Positions 1-7,362 of a stretch of DNA of 64,000 bases are shown here, piece by piece. The position numbers and the translations under genes were made by a program. The stretch spans positions 1,426,001 to 1,490,000 of the forward strand of contig CP170561.1 of the NCBI GenBank assembly GCA_042701975.1. The letters run 5' to 3'. How positions within the stretch are numbered: the stretch's first letter is position 1; every line of letters starts with the position of its first letter. The notes beneath the pieces were generated by a model, which was given only the letters and a program-made list of their open reading frames with translations, ran no database searches and had not been told where the DNA came from. The DNA is from JAFALK01 sp042701975. Lineage in GTDB: Bacteria > Pseudomonadota > Gammaproteobacteria > Burkholderiales > Burkholderiaceae_C.

Positions 1-677
1 CCGGCCGTGCTCATCACCTGAAAGCCCACGCGGTCGGCTTCGCGTTCCATGTCGCGCGAGAAGGCGAGCGACGCGGCGGCGGCGGCGGCCTGACCGGTGA
101 CGATGGCGGCCTGCGCTGCGTCTGGCGAGCCCTTGGCTGCGGCGAGGATGCCGACCAGGATGGCCGCCGTGGACAACAAGCTGTTGCGCGAATCGCCGGC
201 GATGCGCCGCGCAATGTGGCGCTGGGTGACGTGTGAGAGCTCATGCCCGAGCACCGAAGCCAGCTCGTCGCGCGAACCGGTCATCGCGATCAGGCCCAGG
301 TGCACGCCGATGAAGCCGCCGGGCAGCGCGAAGGCGTTGATGGTCCTGTCGCGCACAAGGAAGGCGCGCCAGGCGAAGTGGTCCGACGTCTCCTCCGTGA
401 TGTTGCCGAGCTTGCGTGCTGCAGCCACCAGCGGCGTGAAGGTGCCGACGAGGTACTCCTGCAGCAACGGGTCGTCGATGCAATCCGGATCGAGCCAGAT
501 CTCCGCCATGATCTCGTCGCCATAGCGGCGCTCGGCGTTCACGTCGAGATCCTGAGATACCGCGTCGCCCAGCGAAGGGAGATTCACCTGCGCATGCAGG
601 CCGGGGGGCAACAGCAGGGCCACGGACACCGCCGAGGCGATCACACGCCGGACTGCTTTTCGAAATCCGCTCAACAA
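1..677 (-). CDS. M48 family metalloprotease, BepA/YfgC-like (C-terminus off window)
   Basis: This is a periplasmic zinc metalloprotease of the M48 family. BepA-type members degrade or help fold stalled outer-membrane proteins such as LptD. The visible 225 residues begin with a signal peptide (basic RKAVRR, then a hydrophobic stretch ending near HAQ at residue 30). They carry the zinc site HELSH at about 145-149 and the downstream ligand region EREAD at about 211-215. The start is a TTG at 677, chosen because GAGGAG lies 6 nt upstream and the signal peptide begins there; no ATG fits. The rest, probably a TPR region, lies beyond position 1. It is divergent from moaC with about 70 bp between them. 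Confidence 0.85.
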   Translation of the reverse strand, partial: MLSGFRKAVRRVIASAVSVALLLPPGLHAQVNLPSLGDAVSQDLDVNAERRYGDEIMAEIWLDPDCIDDPLLQEYLVGTFTPLVAAARKLGNITEETSDHFAWRAFLVRDRTINAFALPGGFIGVHLGLIAMTGSRDELASVLGHELSHVTQRHIARRIAGDSRNSLLSTAAILVGILAAAKGSPDAAQAAIVTGQAAAAAASLAFSRDMEREADRVGFQVMSTA

Positions 678-745
678 AGAACTCTCCTCAAACGCCAGCC
701 TATGATGACACCATCGCCGCGAAGCGGTTTTTCCTGATTGTTGCC

Positions 746-1225
746 GTGAATCCAGCGCTGACGCATTTTGACGCCCAGGGCCAGGCGCAGATGGTCGACG
801 TGGCCGCGAAGGCCGAGACCCATCGTGTGGCGCGCGCTTCGGGCCGCATCCGCATGCAGCCGGCCACGCTCGCCCTGATCCAGAGCGGCACGGCGAAGAA
901 GGGCGACGTGCTCGGCGTGGCGCGCATTGCGGCGATCCAGGCGGCCAAGCGCACGTCCGACCTCATCCCCTTGTGCCACCCGCTGCCGATCACGCGCGTG
1001 ACGGTGGACTTTGAGATCGACGCGCCGAGCAACAGCGTGAGCTGCACCGCGCAGGTCGAGACGCTCGGCCGCACGGGCGTGGAGATGGAAGCCCTCACTG
1101 CCGTGCAGATCGGCCTGCTGACCATCTACGACATGGTCAAGGCCGCCGATCGCGGCATGGTCATGGAGCAGGTGCGGGTGCTGGAGAAGCACGGCGGCAA
1201 GAGCGGCGACTGGGTAAGCCCTTGA
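746..1225 (+). CDS. moaC: Cyclic pyranopterin monophosphate synthase MoaC
   Basis: MoaC acts after MoaA in molybdenum cofactor synthesis and forms cyclic pyranopterin monophosphate in the cytoplasm. The 159 residues include LCHPLP near 76-81 and the catalytic region YDMVKA, with Asp129 and Lys131 matching the E. coli Asp128/Lys131 positions. The GTG start at 746 gives the usual family length; no strong ribosome site is seen. The last 58 residues are encoded by a segment (1042-1215) that recurs at 2413-2586. The present C-terminus is GDWVSP, whereas the downstream copy ends GDWVAEV. The protein looks complete and functional. The 3' end appears to have been replaced when the insert at 1216-2412 arrived (inference). 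Confidence 0.93.
   Translation: MNPALTHFDAQGQAQMVDVAAKAETHRVARASGRIRMQPATLALIQSGTAKKGDVLGVARIAAIQAAKRTSDLIPLCHPLPITRVTVDFEIDAPSNSVSCTAQVETLGRTGVEMEALTAVQIGLLTIYDMVKAADRGMVMEQVRVLEKHGGKSGDWVSP
1042..1215 (+). repeat. Direct repeat of moaC 3' end, copy 1 (174 bp)
   Basis: This copy forms the functional 3' end of moaC. It aligns without gaps to 2413-2586 at a constant offset of 1371 bp. By eye there are five mismatches, about 97 percent identity. Only one changes the protein (Arg here, Leu in copy 2, in the segment VRVLEKHGG). Similarity stops sharply at both ends. Confidence 0.93.
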
Positions 1226-2412
1226 TTTAAAAGGGCTGGCTGATCCGGCATCGAAAGATGCTGCTCGAAGGCTTGCCGAGTGCCACCAGCGTCCGTCATG
1301 ACCTCAATCACCGCGACTCGGTCTTTGCCGATGGCAGTGGCTGGGTCACTCAGAGGAGCGGCCTAGCAGGCCTTGAAGACCTCGGATCGGTGATAGGCCA
1401 AATAGGACTGTCGTTCCTGGGTCAGGAAATGCGAGGCAAGACAAGCGGTCTGCGGGATTCCTAGAGACAGCAAGTCATTCAAAGTCAGTCGGCCGCTGAT
1501 GATCAGTGCGCCGGTCTTGTCAAAGCTAACAAGGCCACAGTCAAAAGCGGCATCCACTCCGGCGGCCAAAAGCACTCCATTTTCCGGATCAAGCTTGGCG
1601 AAGTCGGAGCTTTCGCACCATGGCCGAATATGGGATGCACGAAGCAGTCGCTCCACCGTTAAGCCTGTAACTGCACAAGCTCCGCCATAAGCGGCAAGGA
1701 GGTCTGCCCTGAACTTGCCCTGACCGACGCGCGCATTCACTAGCTGCACGGCACTAGTTGCCGGCATCGGAGGCTGTTGACTGGATCCAGTTACCAGAGC
1801 GGGTGCGATCCCCATCAAATTGAGGAGCTTCGCTGCGGCCGATGCGGGAATCTGGCACAGGTACTTCTGGGCAACTGTCCCGCTTGAGGTGAGCACAGAG
1901 TTGGTTCCAGTAGACAAGTCCGACCTTAGCTGGGCGTCTTTCGTGACAGTGGCGATGCTGACTGGGTTGGGCGCCAATGGCTTGAAGTCGCAGAAAACCA
2001 GTCTCCCGCCCTGGCCCGGCTCATAAGGCGATGACGACCGATAGGGACGGATCGAGTTGACGAATCGGCTTCGTGCGACGGCATATCCCTTCAGGTGCCC
2101 ATTTGCATAGGTCAGGATGACATCTCCCGGCTGAAGTCGAGTCATTGTTTGCCAGTGATTCAACGTCGCGCCGTGTGCATCAAGCTCTGGTGCCCAAAGG
2201 CATCCGGCTACCCTAGCCTCATGGAAAGTTGAGCCTTGATTGACCCAGTAAAAGTTTGCCATTGCGTCTTTTGCTCCCTGGCTTCGCAATGTACCTATGA
2301 CTGGTGACTGCTCAACGTCGATGCGCTGCCAGCCGTGCTTAGAATCTCTAAGGGCAGAGAATCGGCTCTGTCCAAATTTTGTCTAACCAAGATGGACGGA
2401 AGCTAGAGAGAA
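1216..2412. mobile_element. Cargo segment inserted between two moaC 3' ends
   Basis: About 1.2 kb lie between the two moaC repeats and carry a single gene, the EVE-HNH nuclease on the opposite strand. Base composition is clearly less GC-rich than the flanks. No integrase, transposase or terminal inverted repeats are visible, so the segment is either a passive passenger integrated with outside help or the product of homologous recombination with a foreign moaC locus. The boundaries are taken from where the repeat similarity ends. Calling it mobile is an inference. Confidence 0.6.
1363..2262 (-). CDS. EVE/PUA-like plus HNH endonuclease, probable modification-dependent restriction enzyme
   Basis: This 299-residue protein has two parts. 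Residues 1-90 resemble an EVE/PUA-like base-reading domain (FYWVNQG at the start, then QPGDVILTYANG and KGYAVARS). Residues about 180-260 form an HNH_2-type nuclease: ACAVTG, RASHIRPW with His211, LDPENGVLL with Asn228, and DAAFDCGLVSF. Known EVE-HNH proteins such as VcaM4I cut DNA carrying modified cytosine, so a type IV restriction role is likely but inferred. The ATG at 2262 is preferred to the upstream TTG, with GGAG about 11 nt upstream. It sits alone between duplicated moaC ends and has lower GC than its neighbours, which suggests horizontal acquisition. No methyltransferase partner is present. Confidence 0.75.
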   Translation of the reverse strand: MANFYWVNQGSTFHEARVAGCLWAPELDAHGATLNHWQTMTRLQPGDVILTYANGHLKGYAVARSRFVNSIRPYRSSSPYEPGQGGRLVFCDFKPLAPNPVSIATVTKDAQLRSDLSTGTNSVLTSSGTVAQKYLCQIPASAAAKLLNLMGIAPALVTGSSQQPPMPATSAVQLVNARVGQGKFRADLLAAYGGACAVTGLTVERLLRASHIRPWCESSDFAKLDPENGVLLAAGVDAAFDCGLVSFDKTGALIISGRLTLNDLLSLGIPQTACLASHFLTQERQSYLAYHRSEVFKAC

Positions 2413-2599
2413 CTGCACCGCGCAGGTCGAGACGCTCGGCCGCACGGGCGTGGAGATGGAAGCATTGACCGCCGTGCAGATCGGCCTGCTGACCATCTAC
2501 GACATGGTCAAGGCCGCCGATCGCGGCATGGTCATGGAGCAGGTGCTGGTGCTGGAGAAGCACGGCGGCAAGAGCGGCGACTGGGTGGCCGAGGTCTGA
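2411..2599 (+). pseudogene. moaC 3' remnant (probable displaced native end)
   Basis: This fragment encodes the last ~62 residues of MoaC, from CTAQVE to the stop after GDWVAEV. It has no usable start: a TAA lies in frame at 2384-2386 and no in-frame ATG follows it. It is the left-over end of the resident moaC after insertion of the segment upstream, or a duplication by-product. Its protein differs from the intact gene by one internal residue and by the tail (WVAEV against WVSP). Confidence 0.88.
2413..2586 (+). repeat. Direct repeat of moaC 3' end, copy 2 (174 bp)
   Basis: This is the second copy of the moaC segment, matching 1042-1215 with about five mismatches. Four of the mismatches cluster at around 2455-2470 in one short stretch and are silent. 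Confidence 0.93.
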
Positions 2600-2608
2600 C
2601 GATGAACT

Positions 2609-3016
2609 TCAGCGTGGCGCGCCGGAGCGGCGCGTGAACACGAAGTTGGACATCGACAGGTAGGAGAACGCCGCGACGACCGGCGTGAGGATCACCTGGC
2701 ACCACACCACACTGCCGACCCAATGGTTCAGCGCATGGAAGGCGAGCAGGTTGAAGGCGTACGTCGCCGCATAGCTCAGCACGAAGCGCGGCACACGCCG
2801 GACCGACAGATCGCGGAAGGCGTAGGCGCCGAAGGTGAGGAAATTGAAGGCGACACCGGCGACCGTGCCGATCAGCATTGCCAGCCAGGGCGGCAGGCCC
2901 AGCCAGATGCAGCCGACGTAGACGCCCAGGCCGAACAGCGTGTTGACACCGCCCGCCAGCAAGAAGCGAAAGACCTGCTGATTGCCCAGCGAGCGGATGA
3001 GCCGTCCTGCATTCAT
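2609..3016 (-). CDS. GtrA-family membrane protein
   Basis: This small polytopic protein (135 residues, four predicted membrane helices) belongs to the GtrA family. Such proteins are thought to move lipid-linked sugars across the inner membrane. Typical features are the N-terminal FRFLLAGGVNTLFG and the C-terminal SNFVFTRR. The ATG at 3016 is used because the open frame upstream is not hydrophobic and shows no family features. It is divergent from the GT2 gene at 3108 with about 90 bp between starts. A GtrA/GtrB-like pair fits a role in modifying an envelope glycan or glycoprotein (inference). Confidence 0.85.
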   Translation of the reverse strand: MNAGRLIRSLGNQQVFRFLLAGGVNTLFGLGVYVGCIWLGLPPWLAMLIGTVAGVAFNFLTFGAYAFRDLSVRRVPRFVLSYAATYAFNLLAFHALNHWVGSVVWCQVILTPVVAAFSYLSMSNFVFTRRSGAPR

Positions 3017-3107
3017 TGGCGTTGATAATGGCCGAGCGCCCTGTAGTGACGGCCTGCATCTTATCGTTGCACCTGCTTCGATCACCTTCATCCCAGCACT
3101 CCACTTC

Positions 3108-4082
3108 ATGTCGAAACCGAAGCTCAGCCTCGTCACCGGATCGTTCAACGAGGAAGGCAACGTCGACGAATGGTTCGAGCGCGTGTTCGCCGCGGTCGCT
3201 GCACTGGAGGCGCGCTACGAGCTGGAGATCATCTGGATCGACAACGCGTCCGTGGATCGCACCGTGGACTTCGTAAGCGCCTGGTGCAGCCGCGATCCGC
3301 GGGTCAAGCTGATCGTCAACGCACGCAACTTCGGGCCGATCCGTTCGCCCTTCCATGGCCTGATGCAGGCCGCCGGTGATGTGTGCATCTACCTGGCCAG
3401 CGATCTGCAGGACCTGCCCGAGATGATCCCGGACTTCGTCGCCAACTGGGAGCGCGGCTTCGATGTGGTGGCCGGCGTCTACAAGAGCAGCGCCGACGGC
3501 TTCGTGATGCGAGGCTGCCGCGCGGCCTACTACCGGATCATGGGCAAGGTCAGTGATTCCAGCCCGGTGATCGAGGCCTTCACCGGCTTTGGCCTGTACT
3601 CGCGCCGTGTCGTCGAATACATGCGCGAGATCGGCGGACCGCACCCGATGATGCGCGCGCTGGTGGCCGAGATCGGCCTGCCGACCACGACCGTCGCCTA
3701 CGACAAGCCGCCGCGCAAGTACGGTGCCACCAAGAACGACCTGTTGATCCTGATCGACCAGGCCGTGACCAGCCTCACCTCGATGAGCAAGGCGCCGATC
3801 CGCGTGGCCACGATCACGGGCCTGCTGCTGTCGGCCCTGGGCTTCGTGATCGCCGCGGGCTACCTCGTGGCCAAGCTGCTGTTCTGGGACTCGTTCCCGC
3901 TCGGCCAGGCACCGCTGCTGATTGGCATCTTCCTGTTCTCGGCCGTGCAGATCCTGATCATGGGCCTGATCGGCGAGTACGTGGCAGCCATCCATCTGCG
4001 CTTGCAGCGCCATCCCTGGGTGGTGGAGAAGCGGCGGGTGAACTTCGAGGAAGAGAAGCCCGCGCCGCGCGAGGACCACTGA
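3108..4082 (+). CDS. Polyprenyl-phosphate-type glycosyltransferase family 2 (GtrB/DPM1-like)
   Basis: This inner-membrane-anchored GT2 enzyme is expected to transfer a sugar from a nucleotide donor to undecaprenyl phosphate. The 324-residue protein has an N-terminal GT-A domain (LSLVTGSFNEEGNV, IIWIDNASVD, the acidic motif SDLQD at about 99-102, and KYGATKND near 204-211). Two C-terminal membrane helices follow at about 235-258 and 268-290. The ATG at 3108 gives the family N-terminus SKPKLSLV. It is divergent from a GtrA gene, its usual functional partner. The sugar cannot be read from the sequence. Confidence 0.88.
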   Translation: MSKPKLSLVTGSFNEEGNVDEWFERVFAAVAALEARYELEIIWIDNASVDRTVDFVSAWCSRDPRVKLIVNARNFGPIRSPFHGLMQAAGDVCIYLASDLQDLPEMIPDFVANWERGFDVVAGVYKSSADGFVMRGCRAAYYRIMGKVSDSSPVIEAFTGFGLYSRRVVEYMREIGGPHPMMRALVAEIGLPTTTVAYDKPPRKYGATKNDLLILIDQAVTSLTSMSKAPIRVATITGLLLSALGFVIAAGYLVAKLLFWDSFPLGQAPLLIGIFLFSAVQILIMGLIGEYVAAIHLRLQRHPWVVEKRRVNFEEEKPAPREDH

Positions 4083-4100
4083 AGCCTCAGTTCGGCGGCT

Positions 4101-5558
4101 TCAGTGCGGCGGCTTCGCCGTTGCCACCGCATCAGGCCGCACCAGCGTGGGCTCGCGCATCAGCAAGGTCAGGCCTGCCTGGTTGAGTTGGCCGGCGTAA
4201 TGCTCGGGCAACCAGCCCGGAGAAATCTCGACCAGCGTCTTGCCGGTCAAGGCCCAGCGCGGTCGCATCAGCGCGCGCTCGGGTTCCTGTGCGGCGCCCA
4301 GCAGTCCGATGCCCAGCACCACGATCAGCGCGTATCGCCACAGCGTGTGGCCGCCCTCGGCCAGTGGGCGCACGGTGGCCAGGGCCAGAATCGCCAAGGC
4401 CGGGATCGAGCAGCGCATCACCAGATCGTTGCCCGGCCCGAATCGGAAGAAGGGCAGCACCAGCAGGATCGCCAGTGCAATGCCCAGCTTGAGGTCATAG
4501 GTGCGCAAGGGATAGAGCACCAGCGCGAGCAGTCCGAACTCCAGGAAGCAAAACGCCAGGTAGACCGACCAGAAGATCGACGGCTTGCTGAAGAAGTTGA
4601 TGTTCCAGCCATGCGGCACGGCCTGCGTGTCCATCGTGATGTAGCGGGCCACCAGCAGGCCGATGGCGATCAGCGGCCAGCTGTAGCGCAGCGAGAAGAT
4701 CAGCCGCAGGTCGTGCCGCCAGTTCAGCCCGGCGATGAAAAAGGGCGCCAGCCCCAGTGCCGACAGCGGTGACCACAGCGGAATCGCCGCCGCCAGCAGC
4801 GGCGTGATCCGCGCGAGGCCGGGCTGCTTCCACAGGCGCAGCACGAGGGCCAGCCCCAACCAAGCGGGCAGGGCGTGGTTGGGCACCCAGAACATCAGCG
4901 TCGAGTTGGCCGAGTACTGCGCGAATTCGGCCCACCACTCGACGTGCTCGCCCCAGGTGGCCCAGCCGCCTTCCAGCAGATGCACGCCGATGAGGTCAAG
5001 CCCGCCAAAGCCGATCATCAGGAAGCACGCGATGAAGCGCTGGCGGTTCGTCGTGAACAGCGTGGTCACCGCGCACAGGAACAGGACAAAGCCGAGCACC
5101 GTCCAGAGGTAGAGCAGCAGGTCTGCGGCCTGCAGGCCCAGGACCGATCCCAGTGCGGCGGCGGGCAGGTAGTAGGCGATGGGCGCGCGCAGGATCGTCG
5201 GCAGGCTGCCGTCGGCTTCGTAGCGCGGCGGCCAGGCCGTGTCCGTCAGGTCGCGCAGCACGGCGTCGCGCGTGACCCAGTCGAGATTGGCGAAGGCGAA
5301 ATGGCCCACGCCGGAAAGCGCCACCCAGCCAAGCGACACAACGGCGATGACGATCACCGTTGCCGGGCGCACTTCGAAGCCGCCGCGCCAGGCGGATCGC
5401 AGCGCGTTGTGAACCCCTTGGAGGATCAAGGCGGCCAGCACCAGGGCAACGGGCCATTTGAACCAGCCGCAGAACAGCAGCAGCGGCAGCACCAGGTAGG
5501 CGCAGATCAAGGCATCGAGCAGGGCCGGGCGGGCGGCTTCCGAACGGAGGTCAGTCAT
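4101..5558 (-). CDS. Polytopic membrane protein, unassigned (glycosylation locus)
   Basis: The 485-residue protein is largely hydrophobic, with roughly ten predicted membrane segments from residue 15 to about 430 and a short hydrophilic tail. I recognise no conserved catalytic motif. The layout, with a charged loop after the second or third helix (NLDWVTRDAVLRDL), resembles integral membrane glycosyltransferases or sugar-lipid handling proteins, but that is only a resemblance. It is convergent with the GT2 gene, with 18 bp between stops, and lies just downstream of the oligosaccharyltransferase gene (24 bp gap), so the two probably share a transcript. Confidence 0.7.
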   Translation of the reverse strand: MTDLRSEAARPALLDALICAYLVLPLLLFCGWFKWPVALVLAALILQGVHNALRSAWRGGFEVRPATVIVIAVVSLGWVALSGVGHFAFANLDWVTRDAVLRDLTDTAWPPRYEADGSLPTILRAPIAYYLPAAALGSVLGLQAADLLLYLWTVLGFVLFLCAVTTLFTTNRQRFIACFLMIGFGGLDLIGVHLLEGGWATWGEHVEWWAEFAQYSANSTLMFWVPNHALPAWLGLALVLRLWKQPGLARITPLLAAAIPLWSPLSALGLAPFFIAGLNWRHDLRLIFSLRYSWPLIAIGLLVARYITMDTQAVPHGWNINFFSKPSIFWSVYLAFCFLEFGLLALVLYPLRTYDLKLGIALAILLVLPFFRFGPGNDLVMRCSIPALAILALATVRPLAEGGHTLWRYALIVVLGIGLLGAAQEPERALMRPRWALTGKTLVEISPGWLPEHYAGQLNQAGLTLLMREPTLVRPDAVATAKPPH

Positions 5559-5582
5559 GCAGTCTTGTGCGGGCCCGATGGA

Positions 5583-7307
5583 TCAGCGCATCTCGCGCCA
5601 GTTGTACACACGCTGCGGCGCATCGCATTGGAAGGGCCGCTCGACGCCTTCCGCTTCGCACGCGGCGAACCAGGGCTTGGCCTGGTCGTTGCGGAATTCG
5701 CGCAGGCGTGCTGCCAGGTAGCGGGCGCGGTCGTCGTCGCCGGCCTCGTGCAGCTCTTCGGCCCAGTCCATCATCAGCCGCGCATCGATCAGGTTGTGGC
5801 CGGTGCGCTTGGCGGCTTCCAGCGCACGGCGATTGCCCGGCAGGCTGGTGGCGGCGGCGTAGTCGGCCAGGGGGCCGAAGATCAGGGCGCGCTGGCCTTC
5901 ACGTACCCGATCGACCAGCGGCGCATCGCGGGTGGCGGGCGCGTAGATGACGACGATGCGCTGGTAGTCCCAGGCCGCGAAGATGCTGGCCGCCAGCAAC
6001 AGCGCGCCGGTGACTGAGAGCAGCATGCCGCCGCTGCGCTTTTCGGGCCCTTCGACGGGGCTCGCGCCTACACCCATTGCGAATGCGGCCGGCAGCAAGA
6101 AGTAGGCGTACCACAGCGGATATTCGAGCAGGCTGTGCACGCCGATGGTCAGCACCAGCATCAGGGCGGCGGAGCGCAAGGTGGCGTCCTCGGCGCTGGC
6201 GCGCAGCACGGCTTGCAGGCGGCGCCACAGCGTCCACAGCAGCAGGCCCACGATCAGCAGCGTCGCGGGCAGGCCCAGCTCCACCGCGAACTGCATGACG
6301 ATGTTGTGTGTGTGATCGAAGTAGGAAACGGGCCGGTCGGGGAAGGGCGTCATCGTCCAGGCGAGGTTGAACTCGCCCCAGCCGACGCCGGTCCATGGAT
6401 TGGCCTTCACCAACTCCCAGGCGTTGGCCAGGATCTTGATGCGCGTGCCGGAACCTGCGCCTTCCTGGTCGAGGCGGGTCTGCGCGCCGAAGGCGTGACC
6501 GCTGGAGGCCCACAGATCCATGAGGCCCCAGCTCACGCCGAACATGATCAGGCTCGAGCCGAGCACGATGCGGGTGTTCTTGCTCAGGCGGGCATCGGCC
6601 GCGCCCCACAGCGCCAGCAGCGGAATGCCGGCCCACATGCCCGTGCGCGAGGCCGAAAGCACGATGGTGAAGACGAAGCCGAACAGCAGCGCCGGCCAGG
6701 CCCAGGCGTTGATGCGGCCAAAGGCGCGTTGGTCGCCCAGCCAGGCCAGGGCCACGCAGGCCCAGACCATCAGGCTGGCCAGATGGTTGGGTTGGCGCAT
6801 ATTGCCGACCGCGCGACCCGGCAGACCGGAATGCGCGATGGCAAAGCCGTTGGTCCATGCGGGATAGAAGACCTGCAGCAGGCTGACCCCCATGCTCAGC
6901 GTGCCGGCCAGCACCAGGCCCCAGCAGAACCAGCGAAAGACCTGCGCGCGCACCATCTCATCCAGACCGGTGGCGCAGCCATAGACCACCAAGGCAGCGC
7001 TCACCAGGCCGAGGGTCTCCAGCGCCAGGCCGAAGGGCAGCTGATTGACGAAGACGGAGATGATCGGCGCGGCCAGCAGCATCAGCAGCACGGCCACGGT
7101 GGCGTCGAAGCGCAGGCGGCGCACGTTCTCCGCCAGGAACAGCAGCGCGGCGCCCCAGCCGAACAGCGCGGCCAGCTGGTTGTACAGCGTGGACGAAGGC
7201 GTCTGGCTGTATGCGATCAGCGTGGGAACGGCGGTCGCCAGTGCCAGGCAGACGAGGCCCCAGAGCAGATCAGGGTTCGGCGTGGCGGTGCGTGCAGTTG
7301 CGGTCAT
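5583..7307 (-). CDS. O-oligosaccharyltransferase, PglL/TfpO (PilO) family
   Basis: This polytopic inner-membrane enzyme of the Wzy/WaaL-like family is expected to move glycan from undecaprenyl diphosphate onto Ser/Thr of periplasmic proteins, here most likely type IV pilin. The 574-residue protein has many membrane helices, the conserved GNMRQPNHLAS segment, the large periplasmic loop motif FDHTHNIVMQ followed by ELGLPA, and LLEYPLWYAYFLLP. Its C-terminal ~120 residues are soluble. The ATG at 7307 is used; the longer frame upstream is low-complexity and overlaps the neighbouring gene. Context with pilin, GtrA and GT2 genes supports pilin glycosylation over O-antigen ligation. An O-antigen ligase role is the main alternative. 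Confidence 0.85.
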   Translation of the reverse strand: MTATARTATPNPDLLWGLVCLALATAVPTLIAYSQTPSSTLYNQLAALFGWGAALLFLAENVRRLRFDATVAVLLMLLAAPIISVFVNQLPFGLALETLGLVSAALVVYGCATGLDEMVRAQVFRWFCWGLVLAGTLSMGVSLLQVFYPAWTNGFAIAHSGLPGRAVGNMRQPNHLASLMVWACVALAWLGDQRAFGRINAWAWPALLFGFVFTIVLSASRTGMWAGIPLLALWGAADARLSKNTRIVLGSSLIMFGVSWGLMDLWASSGHAFGAQTRLDQEGAGSGTRIKILANAWELVKANPWTGVGWGEFNLAWTMTPFPDRPVSYFDHTHNIVMQFAVELGLPATLLIVGLLLWTLWRRLQAVLRASAEDATLRSAALMLVLTIGVHSLLEYPLWYAYFLLPAAFAMGVGASPVEGPEKRSGGMLLSVTGALLLAASIFAAWDYQRIVVIYAPATRDAPLVDRVREGQRALIFGPLADYAAATSLPGNRRALEAAKRTGHNLIDARLMMDWAEELHEAGDDDRARYLAARLREFRNDQAKPWFAACEAEGVERPFQCDAPQRVYNWREMR

Positions 7308-7362
7308 CGAGAAGGAGGGGCGCCCGGAAGATCCGCAACTGTAGCTTTGTCGTGCCGCCGGA

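Noticed and set aside
2532..4079. A 515-codon minus-strand frame across the GT2 gene
   Set aside because: It is the complement of a clearly conserved glycosyltransferase; the composition (His, Asp, Gln-rich) is typical of shadow frames.
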